This document shows positions 1 to 7,506 of a stretch of DNA of 18,597 nucleotides, piece by piece. The notes beneath the pieces are model-generated. The model saw nothing but the letters and a program-made list of their open reading frames with translations. It was not told the DNA's origin and searched no databases. A program made the position numbers and the translations under genes. Location: positions 23,043 to 41,639 of the forward strand of contig CAJUFB010000021.1 of NCBI GenBank assembly GCA_910585805.1, given 5' to 3'. Positions within the stretch are counted from its first letter, which is position 1. Each line of letters begins with the position of its first letter. This DNA is from an uncultured Acetatifactor sp. (GTDB taxonomy: Bacteria > Bacillota > Clostridia > Lachnospirales > Lachnospiraceae).

Positions 1-177
1 GTATATGTGCGCCGAAGGGACTTTACTCTTTAGAGCCGTCGCGCAGCGACTAAATACAGTAAAGTCACGAAGGCGCACGAGAGAAAATTTCATGAGTGCT
101 CTTCCGAATGAAATTTTCTCTCGTATATGTGCGCCGAAGGGACTTTACTCTTTAGAGCCGTCGCGCAGCGACTAAAT
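1..177. repeat. Duplicated 55-bp repeat flanking a long hairpin
   Basis: A 55-bp sequence beginning GTATATGTGCGCCGAAGG at 1-55 recurs without a mismatch at 123-177, a repeat period of 122 bp. Between the copies lies a perfect 17-bp inverted repeat (77-93 with 108-124, 14-nt loop). Outside it, 58-76 is an imperfect reverse complement of the start of the second copy, so the whole unit can fold into one long imperfect hairpin. Each copy also contains a small GTCGC-GCA-GCGAC stem. The window edge cuts the left side, so the array may continue upstream. It ends 11 bp before the next start codon and would lie in that gene's leader if transcribed from the left. The function is unknown; it resembles a dispersed palindromic repeat. 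Confidence 0.8.
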
Positions 178-188
178 TAAGGAGAATA

Positions 189-1961
189 ATGAGACCATTT
201 TTGCAAGTAAAAAAATCAGCAGGCATTCTCAACCGTTTTTTCATATGGCTGGACAGCGCCCCCTTATGGGTAATCGGTTTTCCGTTTATTATAATTCTTT
301 TTTGCCCATACCTCGTACTGAAACAGGGCAGCGTATTTCCCATCCATGACCAATTGGACGAAACACTTCTGACCTATGTGCTGAATGCCAGACATTTATT
401 TGACGCTTCGGATGTGTTCCCTGAACTGCTGGGCGGCATCGGCAGAAGCGGAATGCAGCCCTCGGCGATCCTGTTCATTCCCTTGTACCGCCTGCTTCCG
501 GCTCTGCCCGCATTTCTGACACAGTACCTGATCGTCTGCGCCAGCGGTTTCCACGGCATGTACGGCACTGTGAAGAAGCTTACCGGAAGCAGCATCCTGG
601 CGCTTGCCGTCTCAGGATGTTTCTGCATGCTTCCCGTCCAACCGGTATACGGTCTGTCGATCATGGGCGTACCGCTTCTGCTCTATGCCTTTCTTCTGCT
701 GTCCGAAAAAAGGCATGTAAGGGCAGCTTATATTCTGATCCTGTTTTTCGGCCTCACCACGCATCTGGTTCTCATCGGTTATGTGGTGCTGAGCTTCTGG
801 CTGCTGGATATTCTGGTCCGTCTCCTCCGGAAACGGCACAATATCCATGTATATTGCGGCTTCGCCGCGCTGACCGGCGTATATCTGATCGTAAACCACA
901 GGCTCTTCACGGAACTGCTTCTGGGCAAGAGCAGCTATGCCAGCCACAGGGACGAACTGGTAAACGCGCCCATGGCTTTCTGGTCCACTGTAAAGGACGT
1001 CTTCCTCCACAGCGCCCAGCACGCGGAGACGCTGCACGATCACCTGATCCTGCCCATTGTCCTGCTGCTGTTTGGAGAGGGCCTTTACTGCCTGTTCCTT
1101 GGAAAAAGGAAACGCCTGAAACCGGAACTTCGTCAGCTGTACCGTCTGGCCCTTGCCGGCATGGCGATTCTGGCAGGCATTGCCATCTTTTACGCTTTCT
1201 GCAAATCCTCTCCGGTGACTGACTTCAAAAATTCCGTGAACGGATTTCTCCACTATTTTCAGGCAGAGCGTTTTTACTGGCTGTATCCGGCACTGTGGTA
1301 TCTGGAATTTGCCCTTGTGTTCGGTTTTCTCTGGAAAATAAGCGGAATTGCCGTCTGGTGCAAAGCGGCGGCGCTGGTTCTGCTGCTTTTGCCGACCTTA
1401 AACCTGATCAAGGTAAATTCCTACTTTTATATGAATGTAAATCAGATCAACAACGGCAGCGGCATTACCGGATACGTGTCATGGGAAAGCTTCTATTCCG
1501 AAGATCTGATGATGCGGCTGGAAAACGTCATCGGCAGGGATAGGTCCGAATACCGGGTCGCCCATCTGGGCATAAGCCCGGCGCCTGCGCTGATGCACGG
1601 CTTCTCCACGGCGGACGGATATTCCAATAATTACCCGCTGGAATACAAGCATCGCTTCAGGCAGGTAATAGCGGGGGAGCTGGACAAAAACCAGGAAGCA
1701 AAAGTGTATTTTGACTGCTGGGGCAGCAGATGCTACCTGTTCAACAGCATCTCGGGCACTTACTGGATGCTTCAGAAGAACAGCGGCGTACAGTATGAAA
1801 ATCTGGCCTTTGACCTGGACGCGCTGAAAAGCCTGGGCTGCGAATATCTGTTTTCCGGAGGCGAGATCCTGGATGCCGAAGAAAGGGGGCTTCGTTTCCT
1901 GGGATATTACGAAACGGATACCAGTTACTGGGGTATCTGGCTTTATGAACTAATGCCTTGA
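189..1961 (+). CDS. Polytopic membrane protein, GT-C glycosyltransferase-like (DUF6044/YfhO-like)
   Basis: This 590-residue protein is mostly hydrophobic, with about ten or more predicted membrane segments in residues 25-410, then a soluble C-terminal domain of roughly 180 residues (about 411-590) probably outside the cell. The first outer loop carries an acidic motif, PIHDQLDE (residues 51-58), placed where GT-C fold lipid-linked sugar transferases keep their catalytic acidic residues. The fold is reminiscent of the YfhO/DUF6044 families linked to exopolysaccharide or cell-wall glycosylation; substrate and acceptor cannot be read from sequence. The start follows AAGGAG (179-184) with short spacing. 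The stop codon overlaps the -35 box of the next gene's promoter, so the two genes are adjacent but separately transcribed, at least in part. The neighbouring diguanylate-cyclase-like gene would suit c-di-GMP-controlled polymer synthesis, which is only an inference. Confidence 0.7.
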   Translation: MRPFLQVKKSAGILNRFFIWLDSAPLWVIGFPFIIILFCPYLVLKQGSVFPIHDQLDETLLTYVLNARHLFDASDVFPELLGGIGRSGMQPSAILFIPLYRLLPALPAFLTQYLIVCASGFHGMYGTVKKLTGSSILALAVSGCFCMLPVQPVYGLSIMGVPLLLYAFLLLSEKRHVRAAYILILFFGLTTHLVLIGYVVLSFWLLDILVRLLRKRHNIHVYCGFAALTGVYLIVNHRLFTELLLGKSSYASHRDELVNAPMAFWSTVKDVFLHSAQHAETLHDHLILPIVLLLFGEGLYCLFLGKRKRLKPELRQLYRLALAGMAILAGIAIFYAFCKSSPVTDFKNSVNGFLHYFQAERFYWLYPALWYLEFALVFGFLWKISGIAVWCKAAALVLLLLPTLNLIKVNSYFYMNVNQINNGSGITGYVSWESFYSEDLMMRLENVIGRDRSEYRVAHLGISPAPALMHGFSTADGYSNNYPLEYKHRFRQVIAGELDKNQEAKVYFDCWGSRCYLFNSISGTYWMLQKNSGVQYENLAFDLDALKSLGCEYLFSGGEILDAEERGLRFLGYYETDTSYWGIWLYELMP

Positions 1962-1986
1962 TTTTTAAGGCGCAAAACAGTATAAT
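1958..1986 (+). promoter_or_regulatory. Sigma-A type promoter for the PocR-GGDEF gene
   Basis: TTGATT (1958-1963), a 17-bp spacer, and a perfect TATAAT (1981-1986). The -35 box overlaps the stop codon of the upstream gene, and the start codon of the downstream gene is 58 bp past the -10 box. Confidence 0.7.
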
Positions 1987-2044
1987 AATACGAAAAGAAA
2001 GTGATCAAAATACCTCGCGATCATCCCAAAGCAGGAGGTGAGCC

Positions 2045-3649
2045 ATGAAAAACCCGATTTCCGATATTCCTGATATCGGTTCTCTGCAGGAGCTGACAGA
2101 TGCCCTGTCCATTGCCATGATGGCCGGCATCCGTATACTGACATCCTCCGGAAAGCTGCTCGTCCGCGATAACCGTTACAGCAGCTTTTATCGTGAAATA
2201 TTCAGGACATCCCCCACCGCCGATTCTGCCTACGGACAGTTTATCACAGAACTCTGCGCCTGGCAGGAATCCGCCGTCTGTGTCCGTCACTGCCCTGTAA
2301 CAGGACTGACAGACGCACTGGTCCGCATTACACTGGAGGAAGTTTCCACGGCGTACATATTAATAGAGGGGATTCGCCTGGCAGAAAACCATGTCAGCGA
2401 CGACAAATTCCGGGAAGTCGCCCGTTCTCTGCGGACAGACGAAACGGCTTATCTGAACAGGATTCATGAGCTGCCGCTGATAAACACTGCGCAGCTGAAC
2501 CATATACTGGAACTGCTGAGCCTGGTAACAGGACATTTCTGCAAGTTAGTCTGGACGAACAGAAGTCTGAGATCCACTGTCAACTCGCTGGAAGACCAGG
2601 AATCCCTGTACCTTCAGGAGAAGAATATCCTGGAAGAGCTTGCGGAGCGGGACTCAATGACCGGACTGTATAACAGACGAAAATTTGAAGATGCCCTCTC
2701 TGTCTATTCCGGCCAAAAAGACAGAACGATCTGCATGATATCGGCAGATGCCAATTTTCTGAAACTGACTAACGATATCTTCGGCCACGAAGCTGGAGAC
2801 CTGCTCCTGCAGACCATCGCAAAGATCATGGATGACCTGGCTAAAAGCGACTGGCTGGTGGCCAGATGCGGCGGCGACGAATTCCGCGTCCTCCTGCCTG
2901 ACACCACTCTGGAAACCGCCCTTGACTACTGCAGACGGGTGGCCCGCAACTGCAGCCTGGACAAAAGCCTCACCCTTCCCCTGTCCGTAGCACTGGGGGC
3001 AGCCCAATGGAACAGTGAGACGGAAACTCTCCTGGACTGTTTCTCCAGGGCAGATGTGAAAATGTACCAGAATAAAACCGCCCTGAAGCATGAGCTGCGC
3101 ATCCCCAACTACATCATGGACCGTCTGTATGACCGGCAGGTTCTGAACAGGGAAGTGGTGGAGAGCACCGTGGTGCTTACCTGCGCATTTACCCTGTACC
3201 TGAAATTTTCGGAAGAACAGGCCAGGGAGATCAGCCTTGCCGCGCGATATCAGGATATCGGCATGGCAAAGCTGCCCGAATCCTTTGTCATACGCGGTCA
3301 GTCCAGAACGGAGGAAGAAACCTCCCAGGTTCATATGCATGTGTCACACAGTTATACCATGGCAAGGCAGTTTGACGAACTCTACAAGATCGCGGATATC
3401 ATTCACTGCTCCCATGAAAACTGGGACGGCAGCGGCTATCCCAACAACCTGAAAGGCAAAAATATTCCCATTGAAGCCAGGATCATCCGCCTTGCCAGCG
3501 ATTATGTGCGCCATACCCATCCCACGGTCAGAGGCGGATATCACACGATAGAAGAGACCCTGCGGAAGCTGCTGGAAGACAGCGGAAAGATTTATGACCC
3601 TGAGCTTGCTTCTCAATTTTTGCAGTTTTTGCAGACACACTCCAGATAA
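2045..3649 (+). CDS. PocR-GGDEF-degenerate HD (HD-GYP-like) signalling protein
   Basis: The 534-residue protein has no membrane segment and three regions. Residues about 8-165 resemble the PocR sensory domain, with a Cys/His cluster C71, C79, H82, C83. Residues about 195-350 are a diguanylate cyclase domain with an intact GGDEF motif (276-280) and the RDSMTGLYNRR entry motif; no RxxD inhibitory site is seen upstream of GGDEF. Residues about 365-530 resemble an HD-GYP/HD phosphodiesterase: HENWDGSGYP (457-466) and ARI (478-480) are retained, but the first metal ligand pair reads QD (403-404) instead of HD. It probably makes c-di-GMP (or a related dinucleotide) in response to a cytosolic ligand, with a weakened or purely regulatory HD domain. 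The start is fixed by a strong AGGAGG (2033-2038). The stop TAA merges with TAAGGAAGTG, the end sequence of the dispersed palindrome family. Confidence 0.85.
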   Translation: MKNPISDIPDIGSLQELTDALSIAMMAGIRILTSSGKLLVRDNRYSSFYREIFRTSPTADSAYGQFITELCAWQESAVCVRHCPVTGLTDALVRITLEEVSTAYILIEGIRLAENHVSDDKFREVARSLRTDETAYLNRIHELPLINTAQLNHILELLSLVTGHFCKLVWTNRSLRSTVNSLEDQESLYLQEKNILEELAERDSMTGLYNRRKFEDALSVYSGQKDRTICMISADANFLKLTNDIFGHEAGDLLLQTIAKIMDDLAKSDWLVARCGGDEFRVLLPDTTLETALDYCRRVARNCSLDKSLTLPLSVALGAAQWNSETETLLDCFSRADVKMYQNKTALKHELRIPNYIMDRLYDRQVLNREVVESTVVLTCAFTLYLKFSEEQAREISLAARYQDIGMAKLPESFVIRGQSRTEEETSQVHMHVSHSYTMARQFDELYKIADIIHCSHENWDGSGYPNNLKGKNIPIEARIIRLASDYVRHTHPTVRGGYHTIEETLRKLLEDSGKIYDPELASQFLQFLQTHSR

Positions 3650-3693
3650 GGAAGTGCAGTAAAACACTGTAAACAGCCGTTGAAAGAACGTAA

Positions 3694-3730
3694 GGTTGTA
3701 CTGCAAATTTAAACGGTGCGCAGTATAAAA
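3694..3730. repeat. 37-bp segment shared with 16315-16351
   Basis: Starting GGTTGTACTGCAAATT and ending GCAGTATAAAA, this stretch matches 16315-16351 at roughly 30 of 37 positions without gaps. Both copies contain facing ACTGC and GCAGT arms. In the second locus the segment is the right end of a 101-bp element bounded by TATACTGCA/TGCAGTATA; here the left end is not recognisable, so this copy may be decayed. Confidence 0.5.
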
Positions 3731-3766
3731 AGAGACAGTAGCCGCTAACCGGTACTGTCTCTTTTT
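3727..3766. terminator. Bidirectional rho-independent terminator
   Basis: A perfect 14-bp stem (3727-3740 with 3753-3766; core AGAGACAGTA/TACTGTCTCT) is flanked by A4-5 on the left and T5 on the right. It can end the GGDEF transcript on the plus strand and the natAB-like operon on the minus strand. Confidence 0.88.
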
Positions 3767-3809
3767 GCCCTGGCAGATATCTGTTTTGTCTCTCTGTCTT
3801 TCCGGGGCT

Positions 3810-5063
3810 TTATTCGCTTTTCTTCAGATCTTTTAATGCGGAAGTGATCTTGATTGGATTACCGTACCGCAGAGTACCCATACGGTAAATCTTCGCCCCC
3901 AGGATCCCTGTGCCCAGGATGGACACCGCCAGTATCAGGAATGACACGATGATCTCCCAGGGTGCCACCGTTCCCATTGCGATGCGCGCAAACATGGTGC
4001 TGTAAGAGCTGACCGGCAGGAACGAAAGGATCCGGATCACCTGCCCGTCCACATTGGTCAGCTGCACCAGGGAGAAGAAGTACACTGCCATGATCACTAC
4101 CATCAATCCGGAAACACTCTTGCTGATATCTTCCGTCTTGCTGACCAAAGCTCCCATTGCGCCATAGAGGAACGCGTAGAACAGGTACCCGCCCAGTCCG
4201 AAGAAGGCAAACGCCAGCAGCACCTCCGACGGGATATGGAGAAACATATCCAGCATTCCGCCCCACTGCTCCCGGTTCACCTGGTAGGAGATCAGAGTGG
4301 CTCCCAGCACCACGCCCATCTGAAAGACGCCTCCGACAGCCCCGGCTATCACCTTGCCGAACAGCAGACTGTTGGGAGAAGTACTGGTCACCAGCACCTC
4401 GATGGCCCGGTTGCTCTTCTCATTGGTAACGGACACCGCGATCATCTGCCCGTAATACACGATCAGCATGAATACGATGATCACCAGAACATAGCAGTAC
4501 CAGTAGTTGCTTCCCGAATCCTTGTTCAGCACATTCTCCGTCACCTCAATGGGGACATCATACATGGCCGCGATCTCCTCCAGATTCCAGCCTGCGGTGC
4601 GGCAATAGTCCATCCGGTAGAAAAGCTTCATCGCTTCGCCGAAAACCGCGGTATTTCTGTCCGTCATGGATTTGTTAAAAACATAATACGCATATTCCGC
4701 CGCTCCTGTGACCACAAAGCCTGCTTCCGCCTCCCCGGCTTCCACTGCCGCCCTGACTTCCGCTTCGTCCGCCGCTTCTCTCCAGTCGCTCTCCGGAAAC
4801 ATCTGTCCCAGAATCTCAGGCTGCACCACGCCCGCCTGGTCCAGATACACATAAACTGCCTGTTCTCCCTCTTCCTTCGGCACCTCTTCCCCGCTGTCTC
4901 CTCCCACGATCTGCACACCTGTAAAATCGGACATATCCACAAACCGGGGCAGGAACAGCAGCGCCGCTCCCAACACCGCCAGCACGGCAGTCAGGACCAT
5001 GAAGACCTTATTGGTAAAATATTCCTTCAGTTCATAACGCAATACAATGAAAAATCTGTTCAT
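3810..5063 (-). CDS. ABC-2 type transporter permease, NatB/YhaP-like
   Basis: A 417-residue integral membrane protein with one N-terminal membrane helix (about 19-40), a large extracytoplasmic domain (about 41-190), and five or six more helices (about 190-210, 235-262, 280-305, 318-336, 368-392). The conserved ABC-2 cytoplasmic motif NEKSNRAIEVL is at 214-224, and SFLPVSSY at 347-354. This architecture is that of NatB/YhaP permeases (Na+ or antimicrobial efflux); the true substrate is not evident. Its ATG overlaps the stop of the upstream ATPase gene by 4 bp, indicating translational coupling and one ABC complex. It is the last gene of the padR-ATPase-permease operon and ends before the shared terminator. 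Confidence 0.85.
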   Translation of the reverse strand: MNRFFIVLRYELKEYFTNKVFMVLTAVLAVLGAALLFLPRFVDMSDFTGVQIVGGDSGEEVPKEEGEQAVYVYLDQAGVVQPEILGQMFPESDWREAADEAEVRAAVEAGEAEAGFVVTGAAEYAYYVFNKSMTDRNTAVFGEAMKLFYRMDYCRTAGWNLEEIAAMYDVPIEVTENVLNKDSGSNYWYCYVLVIIVFMLIVYYGQMIAVSVTNEKSNRAIEVLVTSTSPNSLLFGKVIAGAVGGVFQMGVVLGATLISYQVNREQWGGMLDMFLHIPSEVLLAFAFFGLGGYLFYAFLYGAMGALVSKTEDISKSVSGLMVVIMAVYFFSLVQLTNVDGQVIRILSFLPVSSYSTMFARIAMGTVAPWEIIVSFLILAVSILGTGILGAKIYRMGTLRYGNPIKITSALKDLKKSE

Positions 5064-5980
5064 GCTTCCTCCTCACCTACCTTACTTACAAAAATATCGT
5101 TCAGGGACGGCTCATATCCGCCGAATTTCTCTACTTCCACATCGGATCTCACCAGCTGCTCCATAAACCCCCGCCTGTCTGCTCCGTCCTTCAGTTCCAG
5201 AATCAGGAATTCCTTCTTTCTTCCGGAAATGCCTACATAAGAGCCCCATTCCCGTTCCGTCTTCTCTGCCAGTTTATCCAGAGAGTAGTTCTCCGCTGCC
5301 AGCATCAGGCGGTTCTTTCCGTATTCCTTCTTGATCTCCTTCAGCTCTCCCGCCATTACTACCTGTCCGTGGTCTATTACAGCAATGTCGTCGCAGAATT
5401 CCTCCACATAGCTCATCTGATGACTGGAGAATATCACCAGGCGTTTCTCCCGGATCAGCTCACTCACCACATCCTTCAGGATCTGGGAATTCACCGGGTC
5501 CAGCCCGCTGAAGGGTTCATCCAGGATCACGATCTCCGGGTTGCACACCAGAGTGGCCGCAAGCTGCACTTTCTGCTGATTACCCTTGGAAAGCGTCTCC
5601 AGCTTCCTTGCGACGTATTCGTCCACCTCCAGCCTTTTAGCCCATTTCATGGCGCTTTCCTTTGCCTCCCTGGATTTCATTCCCCTTAAGGCAGCCAGAT
5701 AAATCATCTGGTCCAGCACCGTCCTTTTGGGGTACAGCCCCCGCTCCTCCGGCAGGTAACCGATCTGATGCTTTGACTGTATAAATCGTTTGCCGTCCAG
5801 CAGGATCTCTCCGCTGTTGGCGTGAAATACGTCCATCAGGATACGGATCGTAGTGGTCTTTCCCGCGCCGTTCCTGCCAAGCAGTCCCAGCGCCCTTCCG
5901 CTCTCCACAGCGAAATTGATGCCGTGGAGCACTTCTTTGTCTCCGAAGGTTTTTCGGATATCTTTTACTTCCAGTTTCAT
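5060..5980 (-). CDS. ABC transporter ATP-binding protein, NatA/YhaQ-like
   Basis: A 306-residue ABC ATPase that energises the adjacent permease. Numbered from the chosen start, Walker A is GRNGAGKTT (35-43), the signature is LSKGNQQ (130-136), Walker B is VILDEP (151-156), and the H-loop histidine is H187 in SSH. About 90 residues after the nucleotide-binding core form the C-terminal extension usual for NatA/DrrA-type ATPases. Two in-frame ATGs exist; the first (5986) abuts AGGAGG with no spacing, whereas the second (5980) has 6 nt, so the second is preferred. The frame overlaps the permease gene by 4 bp. It follows a padR-type gene with a 110-nt gap that shows no clear terminator, so the three are probably one operon. 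Confidence 0.9.
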   Translation of the reverse strand: MKLEVKDIRKTFGDKEVLHGINFAVESGRALGLLGRNGAGKTTTIRILMDVFHANSGEILLDGKRFIQSKHQIGYLPEERGLYPKRTVLDQMIYLAALRGMKSREAKESAMKWAKRLEVDEYVARKLETLSKGNQQKVQLAATLVCNPEIVILDEPFSGLDPVNSQILKDVVSELIREKRLVIFSSHQMSYVEEFCDDIAVIDHGQVVMAGELKEIKKEYGKNRLMLAAENYSLDKLAEKTEREWGSYVGISGRKKEFLILELKDGADRRGFMEQLVRSDVEVEKFGGYEPSLNDIFVSKVGEEEA

Positions 5981-6090
5981 TCTCATCCTCCTCGCTTATA
6001 TGAAAATCCCTCTGTGACAGGGACAGCATGACAAAAGCAAATCCCTTTTTATCAGTAATTTGATCAAGCCGGTTCTCTGTCCTGCGGCTT

Positions 6091-6423
6091 CTATACGGTA
6101 AATACCCCCCCTGCCAGCATTTTCTGCCCGTCCGCCAGCTGCTGTTCCAGGCGCCTGGTCTCTTCCTGCAGCAGCTCCATGCCGTCCCCTGTGATCTGGT
6201 AGGTCTTCTTATCGGCTCCGGGTACCGTCACAATAACGCCGTCTGCGGTCAGGCGCCCCACCATGGTGTAGAGCGTGCCGGTTCCCAGCATTATCCTGCC
6301 TCCTGTCAGGCTGTTGACATATTGTATGATGGCGTATCCATGCCTGGGCCTGATAACTGCCAGAAGCGTATAGTAGATTGTCTCGGTCATGGGTATGTAT
6401 TTTTTTCGCAGCACATCATTCAA
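6091..6423 (-). CDS. PadR-family transcriptional regulator
   Basis: About 110 residues with the PadR winged-helix signature: PMTETIYYTLLAVIRPRHGY, then the recognition region GTLYTMVGRLTADG, the wing KKTYQITGDG, and a short C-terminal helix rich in Gln/Glu for dimerisation. I chose a TTG start at 6421-6423 because AGGGG lies 7 nt upstream and homologous proteins begin with similar residues. The upstream ATG at 6549 would fall inside the predicted promoter spacer and would translate non-conserved repeats. The gene heads the operon for the downstream ABC exporter. PadR proteins typically repress such efflux operons and respond to the effluxed drug or peptide. The likely operator is the array of 15-bp repeats in its own leader. 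Confidence 0.82.
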   Translation of the reverse strand: MNDVLRKKYIPMTETIYYTLLAVIRPRHGYAIIQYVNSLTGGRIMLGTGTLYTMVGRLTADGVIVTVPGADKKTYQITGDGMELLQEETRRLEQQLADGQKMLAGGVFTV

Positions 6424-6450
6424 TTTCTCTGCCCCTTTCTGTCTCCTCTC

Positions 6451-6525
6451 AATATGTCCTGTCCTGATATGTCTTGCCTTGATATGTCGTTGTTTAATAT
6501 GTCGAGCATCGACATGTCGAGGCCA
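6451..6525. repeat. Five tandem 15-bp repeats (RATATGTC-N7) with embedded palindromes
   Basis: Five head-to-tail 15-bp units (6451, 6466, 6481, 6496, 6511) share R-A-Y-ATGTC followed by 7 variable bases. Units 4-5 form the perfect inverted repeat ATGTCGA-GCA-TCGACAT and the palindrome TCGACATGTCGA. The array lies just downstream of the -10 box of the padR promoter and upstream of its RBS. It is therefore either a multi-site operator (ATGT/ACAT half sites fit PadR-family operators) or a repeated element in the mRNA leader. Open frames through it give a pentapeptide repeat but start inside the promoter, so it is judged non-coding. Confidence 0.75.
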
Positions 6526-6530
6526 GTTAT

Positions 6531-6559
6531 AAGATAGCACGACTTCCATGGATTGTCAA
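6531..6559 (-). promoter_or_regulatory. Sigma-A promoter of the padR-natAB operon
   Basis: Reading the minus strand: TTGACA (6554-6559), 17-bp spacer, TATCTT (6531-6536). The predicted transcription start falls at the edge of the 15-bp repeat array, a position where bound repressor would block initiation or clearance. Confidence 0.7.
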
Positions 6560-6637
6560 GGGGATTTTAAATTTAAATTTCTGATATAAATTTAGCTGCG
6601 AAAAACGGATATGATCGACTTCTGATCCAGATCATCA

Positions 6638-6758
6638 ATGCCCATCAATGACATCTCCATACAGACGGGCTTCAATGATTATTTTTATTTTTTGAAAACC
6701 TGTAAGAAATATACGGGAAATACGCCCGGCGAATACCGGAGCGCATATTATGATAAAC
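6638..6758 (+). pseudogene. C-terminal remnant of an AraC/XylS-family regulator
   Basis: About 40 codons encode INDISIQTGFNDYFYF and KYTGNTPGEYR, the second helix-turn-helix of an AraC-family DNA-binding domain. Everything upstream (sensor domain and first HTH) is absent: the frame meets a stop at 6623 and no shifted frame restores the missing part. A perfect palindrome resembling its terminator follows immediately (6759-6779). It appears to be the 3' end of a deleted regulator gene, left behind when the region was rearranged next to the PadR operon promoter. Confidence 0.7.
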
Positions 6759-6779
6759 AAAGCCGGAGACTCCGGCTTT
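6759..6779 (+). terminator. Palindrome after the AraC remnant
   Basis: AAAGCCGGAG-A-CTCCGGCTTT, a perfect 10-bp inverted repeat with only a short T run, sits just after the AraC C-terminal codons. It is probably the old gene's terminator. Confidence 0.5.
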
Positions 6780-6861
6780 CCATCTCCGGACGCACACCTG
6801 GCCTGCGCCGGTTCCTGATACGGAGAAACCAGAGTAAAGTTCTGTCCTGTTGCACATGAAA

Positions 6862-6920
6862 CAGGCGGCATGCGCCTGATTTGGTTCAGCACGGCTTCAC
6901 TGCCCCACCGGCAGGAAGCC
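6862..6920 (-). terminator. Two hairpins downstream of the HPr-like gene
   Basis: CAGGCG-GCATG-CGCCTG (6862-6878) on the minus strand is followed by TTTC, and a larger stem, GGCTTCACTGCC with GGCAGGAAGCC (6893-6920), precedes it in the transcript. Either could end the minus-strand HPr-like mRNA, although the U-tract is weak. Confidence 0.45.
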
Positions 6921-6947
6921 GCTAATACTCCCTTCTGGCGTACAGTT

Positions 6948-7187
6948 TCAGCACGCCGTTCCCTGGAGCAGGTAAGGGCTGATTTTGTCCAGCATCGCAG
7001 AATCGTCCGAATCACACACCAGCCGCTGCGGCCTTGCCAGATCCAGCGCAAAGACACCCAGAATCGATTTCGGATCCACAACCCGTCTGCCTGAGCCAAG
7101 TTCGAAGTTCGCTTCCACCGTGCTCACTGCATTCACAAAATTCCTTACCTGATCTACATCATCAAATTTCACAAATACCTGCTGCAT
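6948..7187 (-). CDS. HPr-like protein lacking the active-site histidine
   Basis: A 79-residue protein matching the HPr fold from its middle onward. GSGRRVVDPKSILGVFALDL (31-50) corresponds to the region of HPr around the regulatory serine (Ser46, here S41), normally phosphorylated by HPr kinase. The N-terminal segment that should carry the PTS phosphoryl-accepting His15 (a GLHARPA-like motif) instead reads FVKFDDVDQVRNFV, so it cannot be a normal phosphocarrier. Such HPr-like proteins are plausible regulatory relatives (compare Crh of Bacillus, which also lacks His15); function here is inferred only. The ATG at 7187 follows GGTGG at suitable spacing. The gene stands alone, with its own promoter about 100 nt upstream. 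Confidence 0.75.
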   Translation of the reverse strand: MQQVFVKFDDVDQVRNFVNAVSTVEANFELGSGRRVVDPKSILGVFALDLARPQRLVCDSDDSAMLDKISPYLLQGTAC

Positions 7188-7286
7188 ATAAACCACCCTA
7201 TTCTCACCTTTCTTCAGGACCGTATCCTGATACATTTTAGATGCAATCATTGTACCGATGTATACATCTGATTTCATCCAATCAGG

Positions 7287-7315
7287 AATATACACTATAT
7301 CAATTATTTTGTAAA
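7287..7315 (-). promoter_or_regulatory. Sigma-A promoter of the HPr-like gene
   Basis: On the minus strand TTTACA (7310-7315), 17-bp spacer, TATATT (7287-7292). It leaves a leader of about 95 nt before the ATG at 7187. Confidence 0.6.
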
Positions 7316-7477
7316 TTGTCATTTTTAATAATCTTGGACGAAAAAAATTGTCAATATTGTTGATGAAGATTTCCAGATATTTCCAGGCAGACGGTCACTT
7401 TTCCTTACGGTACGGTGAAAACGCAGCGTTCTGCTTTAAAATTTATTTGAAATATTCGAAAACACTTTCGGGTACTC

Positions 7478-7506
7478 TTGTCTTTTTCAATATATAGTAT
7501 TATAAT
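7478..7506 (+). promoter_or_regulatory. Sigma-A promoter of the tocopherol-cyclase-like gene
   Basis: TTGTCT (7478-7483), 17-bp spacer, and a perfect TATAAT (7501-7506), giving a leader of about 108 nt. Confidence 0.65.

Noticed and set aside
4236..5240. 334-codon plus-strand frame opposite the ABC permease
   Set aside because: His/Gln-rich, no family resemblance, no ribosome binding site, and antisense to clear ABC genes.
6451..6525. CRISPR-like short repeats
   Set aside because: Unit length is 15 bp with no spacer of constant size and no cas genes; the repeats are contiguous.
6424..6549. N-terminal extension of the PadR protein with a pentapeptide repeat (xxRHI)
   Set aside because: The only upstream ATG lies between the -35 and -10 boxes of a near-consensus promoter, and homologues begin at about the TTG chosen. 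The pattern is a by-product of the 15-bp DNA repeat.
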